This document shows positions 22,501 to 33,489 of a DNA stretch of 64,000 nucleotides, piece after piece. Within the stretch, counting starts at the first letter, position 1; each line of letters opens with the position of its first letter. Under the pieces are notes generated by a model. That model saw only the letters and a list, made by a program, of their open reading frames with translations, was not told where the DNA came from and ran no database searches. The stretch is from Hermetia illucens (lineage: Eukaryota > Arthropoda > Insecta > Diptera > Stratiomyidae), in assembly GCF_905115235.1 (NCBI RefSeq), contig NC_051849.1, positions 163,608,091 through 163,672,090 of the forward strand. The letters are read 5' to 3'. Position numbers and translations under genes: made by a program.

Positions 22501-22749
22501 GAGAAAAGTGGGCATTGCTCAGTACTCTCCCTCTCATCAACAACGTCAGCTCGAAGTCAGAAAAAAGCGCCTGCACCATTTCTTTCATCCTCACTGCTTT
22601 GCTAGAACAGGGTGATGAATAGGCCAAGGATCTTGGTATCCAACTTATACTCGAAGCTTCATTATCTTTGTTAATGTCACTGACTACCTACTGCTGGCAG
22701 GGCAATTTTTGGTTGTTGATTTTTCACTTTCTTGTATTCTGCAGATCTA

Positions 22750-23700
22750 AGGGTTACCTTCACATACTAGAGTAGAGGAAAATTTACGTATTGGCCGGAC
22801 AGAAGTCTATCAAGGTATGATGTCCACAAGAAGAAGTCCTTTCTCCTCTGTTATAGACACCTTATTATGGCTCCTGGAGGGCATAAAGGTCTTTGCACAA
22901 ACATTTGCAGACGATCTAGTCCCAATAATTATCGGCAAAATTGCGAGCAGAATATGTGATCGTCTGAATAACACTGGATGTAATCTAGAGATAGTTCCTC
23001 CATAATGGGCTCACGGCGACCGCTAAGAAGACTGGACTACTTATGTTCACTAGGAACGTCAGGTGGGGCAGCAATATGCTACCCACCTTAAAGACGGCGG
23101 AAATCCAGCTGGTTCAAATAGCCAAACATTTAGGAGTACATCTCGACTCCAAGTTAACGTGAAAGCACCATATCCAGAAAAAATACCAGAAGTTATACAA
23201 ATTAATTTCGTGCTGCACGGCTACGATAGGTACTACCTGGGGGCTTTCTCCAAACGGGTGTATACATTCATAATAAAACCCATTTTGATGTGTGCGTGCG
23301 TTGTATGTTGGCCGAGACTGAACTTTGATAACAGCAGAAGCTGCTGATACAGTGGCTCGGTTGCCTACGCGATGAGTATTACGCCGACCGCGATATCCCA
23401 AGTTATCTTGAATTTACCCCCAATTCACTTGGAAGTGAAACGGGAAGCAGATAACAACCCATATAGGCTTGATACTATTGGCGCGCGGAAAGGTCGGTAC
23501 TGACACGATCACGCGTTCATCTGGAAATTCCTTGGCAAACACCAGGGGGCCTTATGCCCGGCGATCATATGATTTCTAGATTTGTCTTCGAAAAGACATA
23601 CTTCGTCATAATGACCAAAAGAGAAGAATGGTCGATAAATGACCACGAGCCTTTTGGGATACAGACTTACTAATGTTCACCCACAGGGCGTCGGAATGTC
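22750..23700 (+). mobile_element. LOA/R1-type LINE fragment (unit 2 only)
   Basis: Nucleotide-level match by eye to 62375-63330 of the large LINE at the window's end. Examples are 'ggccggacagaagtctat' (22796 and 62396), the AFADDL-type RT motif (LLEGIKVFAQTFADDL at 22870-22917), 'ttcactaggaacgtcaggtgg' near 23045, and the block with MTKREEW near 23612. Several indels and stops. Unit 1 has no counterpart; it passes directly across with about 120 bp. Confidence 0.7.
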
Positions 23701-25195
23701 GAAGCGCTACCAATATTTAGGAGAATAAGTTCTATTATGCATCTTCAAAATATGGTCGCCATGACAACCTAGTTGTGGCGTTACAGTCTCCTCAACTAGA
23801 ACTTTTCCGTCCGTGTTTCGAATGTCCTTCTCAAGGCACCGAGCTTATTCTGAAAGTGGTCATAGATTGTGTCATTTGATGTGAGGCAAACGTTGAAAAA
23901 AATTGTTCCCACGCAACGAGCCTCAAACGCAGATATTTCCGCTAGCATAGCTCCATACTCGCAAGTTGATCGTATTTCAAATCTAGATAGTTTCATTGCC
24001 AGATATATCGGCATACCACAATGGTGAGCTTCCATCTCGTTACTTTTCGGTGAGTGACAACAAGTGGACTCTTCTTTTTTGCAGCATTTGCCCCATCATG
24101 TGGATCATGTTGTGCAACTTTCATTTTTGCACGGCCAGCAACCAAAAATATCAATATCAATTTTCCTGCAGATCACGGTCCTTGTAAGAACACAACGCTT
24201 TTCCGATTGTCAAGTCTTTGCTCCGCGCCTGGGTTCGCCATACTTGTGGCTGCCTTTCGTAGGCCTAGTACTTAAAGCAGCTTATAAGATCAGCTGTCGC
24301 CTTATCCAGCAAGTGAGCCAACCAATCTTTATTTTTCCGCAATGAAGGCATTGGATTTCCGGATTGTCAGTACTTTTCAGGCTAGTCTGATTTTGCTATT
24401 CGCCAAAATGGTATCAATTTTCCTCACTTTGTCGTCAAAATATCTTCCTTTTGTATTATCCTTCGATTCGCTGCTCGCCTAAGTTTGTTGCAACTCTCTT
24501 TCTCTCCCGCCTGACTTTTCTTCTTTATTTATTTCTGGTCGGACTAGTTATTACTTCCGCAACAAAATCAATACCCAATCATTTCATCCACTGCAGTTTT
24601 AAGCGCGTTTTTTACTATGCGTTTTCTACTTCTCGGCTATGCTTTGTTTTGTAGGCTCTGTATGTGGCTATGTATTCTGTGCTTGCTAGCCAAATTTAGA
24701 AAGATAAGTCTCATCAATATTAACGTCCATACAAAGGAGACCACAGAGGCAGAAAAGGATACCTTTAGTAATGTTCATACTACAAGGAACGTGCGAGAGT
24801 TCCGTCAAATTACACCGTTGTCAGCACATATTCCTGTATAGGTTTGTCCCCAATCGATCTATGCAGCATCCTTTGGCAGTCCTTATGACAAGGCTGGATA
24901 CTAACCATACAGAACATTTGCTCGATATTGCATATTGAAACTTCCTCCATCTTAACAATACACTTTACTCTTGCCCTCCAGTGAGTGCGATAGACAGTTT
25001 CGGCACACTTTGGACTGCTTAACGAAGTAGTTTCTTTCCTCGATGGATATTTGCCTGAATTTACCACATGAAAATAATGCATCTTTCCTCTTGCAATATG
25101 TGCAGCCATCTTTCGTTTGTGCCGCAAAGGCTTCTTTCTTCGGGGGCTAGGGTGATGAAGGTTGGGTTTGGATGGAGAGAAGCGGAATAACTTGT

Positions 25196-25723
25196 TTACA
25201 AGCTATTCTCAGTGTATTCTTCAAAACAGCGGGTATCGTTATCGAACTTCCCCATTATTATACGGATTATCATACGATCCCATTGCAGTCTATATATCGT
25301 TATAACGTCGGTAGCAGATTTATAGCCGAGCTTTTTCACGTCTTGGATTGAATCCATGTATTCACAAGGCGCTGGTCCATTATCAGAAAATATTTCTTCC
25401 AATATTAGAAGCGCGGCTTGTAGTTGCTGGTAGAATGCTGCAGGCGCTCGTTTGCCCTGCAATATCCCAGCATTAGCAGGACGTTCATTTGCCTTGGCAA
25501 CAACTAAAGGCTCTTCATCAAATGTCGGAACAACTACTTGTTGGCTCGGATTCTTGAAGTTCACCCTAGGGCTGATGGTAAAGTTCGTGCAGTTACCGTG
25601 CAGTATCGCTACGCGCAAAAGAAACAATACTCGGAATGGTGAATTTATGTTTATTGCCAACCGAGGCGCCAGACGAACCTGAACCACCCCTCTCATCGAA
25701 AAACGGAAACAAAGCATGGACAA
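25196..25723 (-). mobile_element. LTR-retrotransposon fossil, BEL/Pao-like (unit 2)
   Basis: The longest remaining frame (175 codons) corresponds to the 16008-16394 frame of unit 1. The protease-like part present at 15231-15840 is absent here. The element is broken, with several breaks, and its sides are not delimited. It is old and carried in both units. Confidence 0.35.
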
Positions 25724-26199
25724 AGTTGACGACTACACAACGCAGTTCGAATCTATTGGTATTATAGTGGGTACAGAGGTGATAAAACGGCCGAAGAAAC
25801 CACGAATAACGCCAAGTACATGGGCACAGGCATTCTGTTTCTCACATTTGACAAGAGGCTTTTCCAGAATATCTCTACCGAGGACTACGAAATTTGGAAA
25901 TGGTTAGGCCAGTCCAGAAGAGTCGGGGTAGCCTGTGAGGAGAAGCCGATTTTTCGAGAAAGGAGCATTAAAGGAGCGACAGGATATACTAGGAGTTGAA
26001 CGAGGCACATAAAATTTTGTGAGCGCACAGAAGAATGAGCACCTTATTCGTAAAATAGACGAAATCGTTGACATTCCAGTGATGGGAATTAGTAAAAGGC
26101 GACTATCTGGAAGATGTTAACGGTAGTTTTTTGTGAACACCAAAATTGCCATAGATTAGGTCTGGGATCATCGGTTCGCTACAGCATGATCAAGTTACG

Positions 26200-26600
26200 A
26201 CTCTGCAGAAAATGACCCAACAAACCCTCTTACTCAACGTTCAGAAGAGGCATTCAATTCGGCTGCCTTTACCAAATTCACAGAATTTTACGAAAAACTG
26301 GACAACGTTATCAAGTCTATCAAACGTGAGTAGGTGTTACGCCAAAGTGGATGTCGGTAGTTTGAGCGTGCATATCGTATCCACATACCTAACAGCCATC
26401 CAACACTATGATAAAGCGGACTTGAAATACACTATAATGGGAACTGCTTTATATGGTCGAGGAGATAAACTAGAGCTCCTGAATGATTATGGTGTTGATG
26501 GTGCTTTCTTCAACAAATAACATAAAGATATGATTCTTAAATTGGAAAAGTTTCCATTTTGTTTATTTCCACACAACCAATTCAAATAATACATTCCAAA
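26200..26600 (+). other. Coding-like stretch of unknown origin (unit 2 only)
   Basis: A frame closing at 26518 ends in LKYTIMGTALYGRG, DKLELLNDYGVDGAFFNK, and is followed by AT-rich sequence with 'aacataaagat'. A consensus donor GTGAGT lies upstream at about 26327. The C-terminal 50 residues look protein-like, but I do not recognise the family. It could be an exon of a captured or old gene, or part of an unknown transposon. Confidence 0.3.
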
Positions 26601-26945
26601 CTGTAGGGTCGTCCTTCGGACTCGAATGACAACACCGTCTAGTATCGCCTCTGATCTACGGACACTGCCTGCAGGTTTTGTGAGGAGGAGGACGAAACCT
26701 CTGTACACGTCCTGGGACAGTGTCGGCACTTGTGCAAAGTAGGTCGAGACATCTGGGAGAACACTTAATACCAGATGTAAAGCTGAAAGGTCTGGAAGTA
26801 GGGAAACATACTAAAGTTCCTAACGGTTATAGGCCTGCTTGAGATACTATGAGCAATAGGTACACTATATCCAGTAAAAGGGGCACAATAGTTCTTCAAG
26901 GACGCGGTGTGACTTTCCCCTTAACAGAATAATAATAATCACCTC
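26600..26945 (+). mobile_element. 3' end of an R1/LOA-type LINE
   Basis: The plus strand gives a zinc-type tail relic (CRFCEEEDETSVHVLGQCRHLCKVGRDIWE at 26660-26755), then a C-terminal LKFLTVIGLLE-like piece. It ends with an AAT-repeat tail (AATAATAATAAT at 26929-26939). Related to the element at 33490-35850. Confidence 0.6.
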
Positions 26946-27119
26946 TGATAATCAAGTCAGAGTGAAAATTTAAGCCATTCCCAACACTGCCTTCTGTAAT
27001 ACCTATAAGGGTAAATTGGACGCCGCAAACAAATGGTCTTTATAACCACTCGAAGAACATTATCATTGGTAAGGCCACAAACATATTTGAACCTATCCAC
27101 AAACAAAGTCGGGATGGCT

Positions 27120-27650
27120 GATTCTACGATGAATGGAACGGAGCAACGGAACGGAAGAATATTGCACGCTGAGCAGCACTGCACTCTCAACGAAGGCAGG
27201 CATGCGACGTGTCAAGGACTTCATCGAGCGGAGAAGTGACTTCACAGACAGAAAAAGGAAACCCTGGAAGAACCAACAGATCTGTGAACTCGAAAAGTAC
27301 AGGCTACAACCGCACCAGGTTTCGTTTTACTAACAAATCAGCAGAAGAAAGCCGCCTCGTTACTCACCCTGCCGAGACAGAGTCAAATCTGCTTTCGTAT
27401 GAGCATTGGAAATATGGATTGATGTTTGATGACCGGCTTTATCTGTCCCTTACATAAAAAGGGGGACATCACGCAATCACGTAATTATAGAAATCTAATG
27501 GTGGTGGGTACCATCTATAAGATATTCTCCGTTATCTTGCTAGGACGGATAGCAGCATATGCCCACAACATCATCAACCTATACCAACAAGGCTTCACTC
27601 CAACTAAATTGATAACGCATTAGATTTCTCTGTGACTTGAGCTTAAGAAT
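27120..27650 (+). mobile_element. RTE-like LINE fragment (unit 2)
   Basis: Linker region (RRSDFTDRKRKPWKNQQICE near 27228) and RT start (GFICPLHKKGDITQSRNYRN near 27438-27500; LGRIAAYAHNIINLYQQGF near 27540-27597). Homologous to 17120-17720, and in reverse to 55030-55620. Truncated at 27650 against the next LINE's leader. Confidence 0.65.
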
Positions 27651-27662
27651 ATAATCAGAGTC

Positions 27663-29835
27663 TTCTCTCCTTGTCGTAAGAGGCGACTAAAAGGGTAGAA
27701 ATTTTTTGGCAAGCAACCTAGAAATTTTGAAATTTATTGCTACCGCAACGTCAACAACACTTCACAGCTACGACCTTTGGCTATCGAAACCGGACGATGA
27801 TTGGTTTCTGGAATGTATGCATGCTCCTCGACAATGATAGCGAGGGTGCTCCGAATGCTCGCTTTCTCCAACTTGAGCGGGAATTCGACAATATAATTGA
27901 ACTTCTAGGGCGTAAGCGAAATAAGATAGTAGAACTCTGGAGAGTAATCTCCTCCTTTTTGGCCACACCAATACCAATGTACCCTTGTACTCTGGAAAGC
28001 CACGTGGTAGCACACGCGAATCCGATGTCAGGTTGTTTCTGGTGGCTACCGCAAGGTGCGCTATGTTGATCTGGGAGCCGGTTTCTGACAAACTTCTACC
28101 TGCTAGGTTCCGGTTTAGGTAGGATCATCACAATTTTGATGCGCACCAACGACGATTTCTGGTATAGTGGAGTAGGATACTATCTACGAGCAATTAAACG
28201 CAATTCAGGACAAGCTTCTAAAGGTGACAATTATGATGGTGATGGATGATTTGAATGCCAAGATAGGATTTGGCAATACTTTGCTCGGATGCCTGTGATG
28301 GGAAAATATGGTCTTAGCGACCGTAACGGTAATGGTGGGAGATTCATGGATTTCTGCAACTTCCACCGCCTCGTCATTGGTGGCACAGAGTCTACCATAA
28401 GGTCAATTTCAACTGACCGACGCCGTACGAGCAATCAGATCGACCACTTCGTGATCGCAGTAGATTTAGGAATTGTCAGTGGATGTACGTAAACAACAGT
28501 AGGCGCTGATATCGACTTCGAAAGGGATCATCATCTGATGGTCGCTAACGTTCGCTTCTGTCACTTTCTCGCAGCGTGGGGAGCTGCGACCCCCAAAGTT
28601 CGACATCGACTGCTTGTATGACTCAACTGTCACTCGACAGTGGGAGACGACCTATATGATAGTCCGACGGCAGATATGCTGATATCCTAACGCGAATATC
28701 GATGAGCTTTGGGCTGCCATGCTTTTTTTCTCAGGTGCTGCGCAGGTCGTTATAAATCTGGCCAACTGCGGAATCGCGCTCGAACTCCGATACCGAGCGA
28801 AATTCGAGAAATTGGCGTAGTGTACGCTATGACAAGAAGTAATTTGCTATTGCGGTGGTCAGGGAAGCGGAGGATGCTGCAGATGTAATGATTTCAAACT
28901 GTATACCGCATCACGAACAGAGCTGCATGTAGTCCGAAATTTTTCGATGGTCCTGTGAAAGACGTCAACGATCGACTTCTCATCTACGATGATGACAACT
29001 GAATAAGTGGAAAGAACATTTCACCACGGTTCTTGACGTATCACATACAATGAGGTTCCTCCTCTTGTGAATGAAATGGCTAGTCACCATAACATGCGGA
29101 TACGGACTGTTCCTTCAAGCTGGAGAGAAAATCGTGTCGGGAATCAATGCACTCAAACGGAGCAAGGCGCTGGGCTTGCCGGTCTCGCAGAGTTATTTAT
29201 CGCTGCACCTTGAGCTACTGCTCATCTATTGCTTCGACCCGTAAGGCAATCTTGTTAATGCAGACTTTTTTTCGGGGAGTGGGGGACGGGGATGATCGTT
29301 AAGAAAGAAAGAAGGGGACCCGTTTTGAGAGTCACAATTGGAGGGGTATTTTCGTGCTCCCTGTCGTTGCAAAAATAATAGTTGAAACAGTGATGGAACG
29401 CATCAGAACATTTCGAATGCATGATCGACAGAGAGCGGGGCCGGTTTCCGTTCCGCATCCTCCCGCATTGATAACATCTACACCTATGGATCAGTTGGAA
29501 TAGTGTGCGTAATTTAGATCTTCGCTCCACCTACCCTTCATGGATTTCGAGAAAGCCTCTGATAGCATGAACAGGGAGTGTATATGGAGTGCTTTACGTA
29601 GGAGGGGCATTCCAGAGAAACTAATAACTATTATCAGAGCGAAAAATACGAACCAAAATGTCACGTGCTCCACAGAGATGAAATCTCGGAGTATTTTGAC
29701 GTCAAAAGCAGAGTCCGCCAGATCATGGTAGTAACAACATACCATAATGATCGACAGCCATTTTACAGTTCTGTGCTGATTAGTTGCCAAAGGCGTCTTT
29801 TTGGCATCAGGTTGATCTGTTTGTGGTGTGAATGC
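27663..29835 (+). mobile_element. CR1/RTE-type LINE, 5' two-thirds (unit 2)
   Basis: The leader has 'gaggcgactaaaaggg' at 27681. Endonuclease start IGFWNVCMLLDN is at 27800. The middle includes a YGLSDRNGNGGRFMDFCNFH block and NQIDHFVIA (28300-28460), then GADIDFERDHHLMVANVR, a relic of the GSDHHL motif (28505-28550). The RT (NWRGIFVLPVVAKI, DFEKASDSMNREC, RRRGIPEKLITIIRA) lies at 29330-29640. It has many frameshifts and stops, and no 3' end. Parts are also at 17722-20100 and 41631-42660; the 3' part of the family is at 11231-11690. Confidence 0.68.
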
Positions 29836-30746
29836 CGTGAAAATCAATAAGTGAGCTTCATCAATCGGCTTTTTTAATAAAGTTACGGAAATCCTCAGAG
29901 ATGGTAATGTCGGAACCATATTGAGTAAATGGGCTACCAAAGTAGAAAAGTTTTTAGCCATTTTCATCGTGCTTCCGTTCTGGCGCCATGCCATCGAGTT
30001 TATTGAACAAAGATATCCATGCATTTCCTGCGAAGGACCATTATCAGCTTCTCCGTCTTACTTGGAGGAGATTCAACATTTTGTGGAGTAGGTACGGATT
30101 TGAGTGCTTCTAACTAATGTGCTTCTGTCTTAATGCTGTCGAGACGTCAAGAACCTTTGATCATTTCTGGGGCAAGGACCTGTGCCGTCTACTCAAATGG
30201 ACGCTGTTGTATTTTTCCGATGCGTTTTGAATCGAATGATCACTTTTTTGTTGCAACGTCGATTATGGTCGTTGGTTGGCGCGAGAGCTCCTAGAAATTA
30301 ACATCAGGGAAGATTTAATAGAGTGGGGTAACTGATATTATTCTCTTCTTCGCCTCTTTGGAATATGCTTCTATTTACTGGGGGTAGTATTCATTATAAT
30401 ACATCGCCACAAACCTGAGTTGGGTAGTATTAAAAGAGAGTATCTGAAATTGAGGCAGCATATTATGTAAACAACATCGCAGAGCTAAATCTAGTACATA
30501 CAGGAAGTTAAGAATATCTCCTCAGCTCAGCAAAACATTTCTGTTTCGAGAAAGCAAACACCCTTGTTTGCTTGCTTGCAGTCAGTGTATTAGTCCACTT
30601 GCTCTAACCCTCAAAGTCCTGTAGAACAACTAACAAAACCGACTGGACAATCATTCTCTTCTTCGAGATAAAAATAATTTTGAATTGTTTGATGCTATTC
30701 TTTATTAAAATTGTAAAATTGCGCCATTATCATTTTATCAAATCCT

Positions 30747-30998
30747 TTACAAGATAATTCTATCCTTGATCAGATCGAAATCGTCGACTTAAGAACTTTT
30801 GGGTACAATGAGTCCACGATGAGCTTTCCATCGTTATCGTATCTAGTGAAGGCCCTAATTCCTGGCAAATACTCAAAAAGTTGAGCATGAGCTGCTACGA
30901 TGACAACAAGGAGCAAACTGCAACGATGAACTGAAATTCGAAAAACAATGTTAGCTGAAAATATATCAAATTATTGCATTATGAAATGTTACCTTCAT
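30747..30998 (-). pseudogene. Family A copy 5, frame-broken
   Basis: Exon 1 is 30993-30998 (ATGAAG), the intron is 62 bp, and exon 2 is 30747-30930. Against copy 4 it lacks one base in the A-run of the signal-peptide coding part (about 30914-30917) and one T at about 30789-30791, so the frame is lost early and not regained. The promoter is kept (TATA 31070-31076). Both losses are in short homopolymers, so sequencing or assembly error is a live alternative. If the losses are real it is a recent pseudogene, since the rest is hardly changed. Confidence 0.7.
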
Positions 30999-31069
30999 AG
31001 TTGTAAATTGGAGGTAAACTGACTGATATGTGGATTAGATCTGTTACTTGCTAGTGAGGATCCCGTGGA

Positions 31070-31076
31070 TTTTATA
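31070..31076 (-). promoter_or_regulatory. TATA box of family A copy 5
   Basis: TATAAAATCC on the minus strand, same position as in copies 3 and 4. The upstream element is altered to TTTCCTTGAAA (31122-31132). Confidence 0.6.
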
Positions 31077-31310
31077 CTTAGCAAAGATGATATTTGCATG
31101 CTACATAGTTTGATGCCCTGTTTTCCTTGAAATCATAGTTGAAGTTGATAACATATCTTTTAATAAATGCAAAGAATTAAAAGCTTAATTATGCAGACTC
31201 AATGGGATTAACAGCAAATACGAATTCATAATTTCCTCATATGTCAGTATGTACATACTACACCCACGGCTTACAGGGCGATTCAGTTTATTGGTATTAT
31301 TTAGAGAAAT

Positions 31311-33489
31311 CTTTCTTTTGTTTTGTCTTTTTGTTAGAAAATTTACTGCTGCGAATTTCCTTTGGGAAAATGTTGGAAACTAATTTTGGTAACGATCTTT
31401 TGCACTCTTTTGTAGCACACGAGCTATGAAGATGGTAAGCCCATGGTAAAGCTATCCTAGAATAAAAATAGCGAGAGTACGGTGCAAAACATCCGATTCA
31501 TTGTTGGATGTTCAAATTTACAAATTGCTGCGATTGCATATGTCACGACGAATCCACCCCTCATACTGATAGGAATCACATGAGTACTCCTACAAAACAA
31601 TCGAAAGGGAACCAACAAGCGAGACCCGTGCCGCCCATAAACTGCCCCATCAGGCGGGGGTTCACCTCCTCTATACAGAAAGCTAGATTACTACAACCAA
31701 GAAGAGGGAAAGTTGAGCTGTGCAATCAAGATCAACATTGGCTACTGCGAGGACCGCAACCGACAAAGGTTCCTGCTCAAATCAGGGACCGGCAAAAGTA
31801 TCTCTAAGGTCAGTTTATCAGACGTCAGGGAGGAGGCAGGCATCTAGTTCGAATCTGCGCTATTTGAAGGAAAGACGGAAACCAGAAGGAAACTGAAGAA
31901 GACAATGCTTTCGATCAGGTCTTATAGTGGTACACTGCCGCGATGGAGTACGACGCATTGGCTTAGGAATATATTCCCTAAATAGCCAGACTGGAAAGAA
32001 ACAGAGCTGTCGACATATGGTAAAATATTAGAGACACACATGGCGACAGTCTACCCTCCCAAATCCACAGTGATTGGCACGGAGAAAATTTCCATGCCTA
32101 CTCATCACTCAAAACATGGATTTCTATTCGGTATTATTGAGAGTTTTTACAAGCAAGAAGGGTGGCAGATCCTCGAACGAATCGCAAATCCCATAGAGAC
32201 TGAAAGGTAGAACAGAGCAAAGACTTGCTACACACAGAAGGGGAGAAGCTGGACGACTTAGACCTGGATATTCCAAAGTGTCATGGGAAAGGAAATGATG
32301 GAGCTCGAAACATTAGTCAGTAGTAAGTATTCCTGGTAAACCCCACCATGCAAAAGTTGCATCTACAGTAGTTGCAAGGGCAGATCCAAGGATAACATTG
32401 GAATATTACTGGTTGAAAAAACCCTGGGTACGCCAGTCATCCGCAAGGAGAAGGCATGCAGGTAATTTGAAATTCCTTTTGCAAAGAAAAAGAGCTTGCA
32501 TCATTCTTAAAAAGTGTAGCGGCCGCGGCTTCGTGACGGAAGTGGGATTTTATTGTTAATAATGCATCCTAGGTGAACATTGCACATTATTGAATGCAAT
32601 CGGGCGAATGATTGTGATAAAGGGGATATTTTGCCACATCCGTCAACGCCGCTGCGCATATTGCTGGGAAGGTGAACTCGAGAAGTTCAAAAACAAATTT
32701 TGCGGGACCAGCTGATAGGGAGACGGCTGATGGGGAGAAAAGATCATTTTGGTTGAGATTCAGATCGTGTACCAAGTAACTGACAGTTCTGCTTTTCGTG
32801 CTACCAACTTAGAGGGAGGATTTTAGATCGCGGTGAATCAAAGTCGGAGATTTTGTTGTGAGATTGCTATTTCGGGTTCATTTTCTCTTTTGTTTCTATT
32901 CTGTAAATATCTAATATTTCTTAAATGGCTCACGAAGAGGTGAAGAATTGGGGAAATTCGTTAAACATTGTCCGGAAACGCGCTAAGTTACCGTAAAAGG
33001 AGATTTTGTTCGGATCGCTGGGAGGCGGTTGGGTCATCATCCTCTGTGAAATTGAGTCTCTCGGATTTCAAGGGATGACACGGTGAAAAATAGAACGTGG
33101 GATTTTCGCAATGGATTCACATCAACCAGAGGATTGCTTTTGGTTTTCCGCAATTTTCCCTTTTTCAATCAGCGAAATGGTGCTTGAGGAAATTGTAGCT
33201 CGAAATTTTTGCCTTTGTCGGGCGGAAAATTTGAATCGCAACCAAAAAACAAGTCGCGAAACCGGAGAGGGAGATGAGTACCTTTTTAAATTCATCCTTG
33301 CAATATTTTAGAAATACATAAGGTAGAGAACAGTATTCGCAACCAACAACATGCAAAGGGTATTAACTGAAAAGAAAACTCTGATCAGTGGCTTGGCCAA
33401 GAATTATCGGATGAGCTCACTATGTAGGATCACAGAATCATTAGATTCGACATTGAGAGCGGCTATGAAGCAAATAGAATAGGAATCTT
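31311..33489. other. Unassigned interval
   Basis: Short frames only: 31508-31807 plus, Cys/His at the start then basic; 32587-32775 minus; 33111-33311 plus. Plus-strand Lys/Glu-rich pieces near 31830-32200 could be the N-terminal ORF of the LINE that follows. No host-gene signature. Confidence 0.25.

Larger units (their letters stand above)
20975..30690. repeat. Tandem segmental duplication, unit 2 (9.7 kb)
   Basis: Second copy of the block starting with the A gene. It is longer than unit 1 because it keeps the middle of the CR1/RTE-type LINE and holds a LOA-like fragment (22750-23700) and 26270-27120. It lacks the counterparts of 13141-13850, the BEL/Pao-like piece near 15231-15840 and the LINE at 18086-19501. 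Confidence 0.8.
30691..31310. repeat. Tandem segmental duplication, partial unit 3
   Basis: Third copy of the start of the block: the A gene, its promoter and about 230 bp beyond. Similarity to 12830/21540 fades at about 31310. It has diverged more from units 1 and 2 than they have from each other. Confidence 0.7.
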
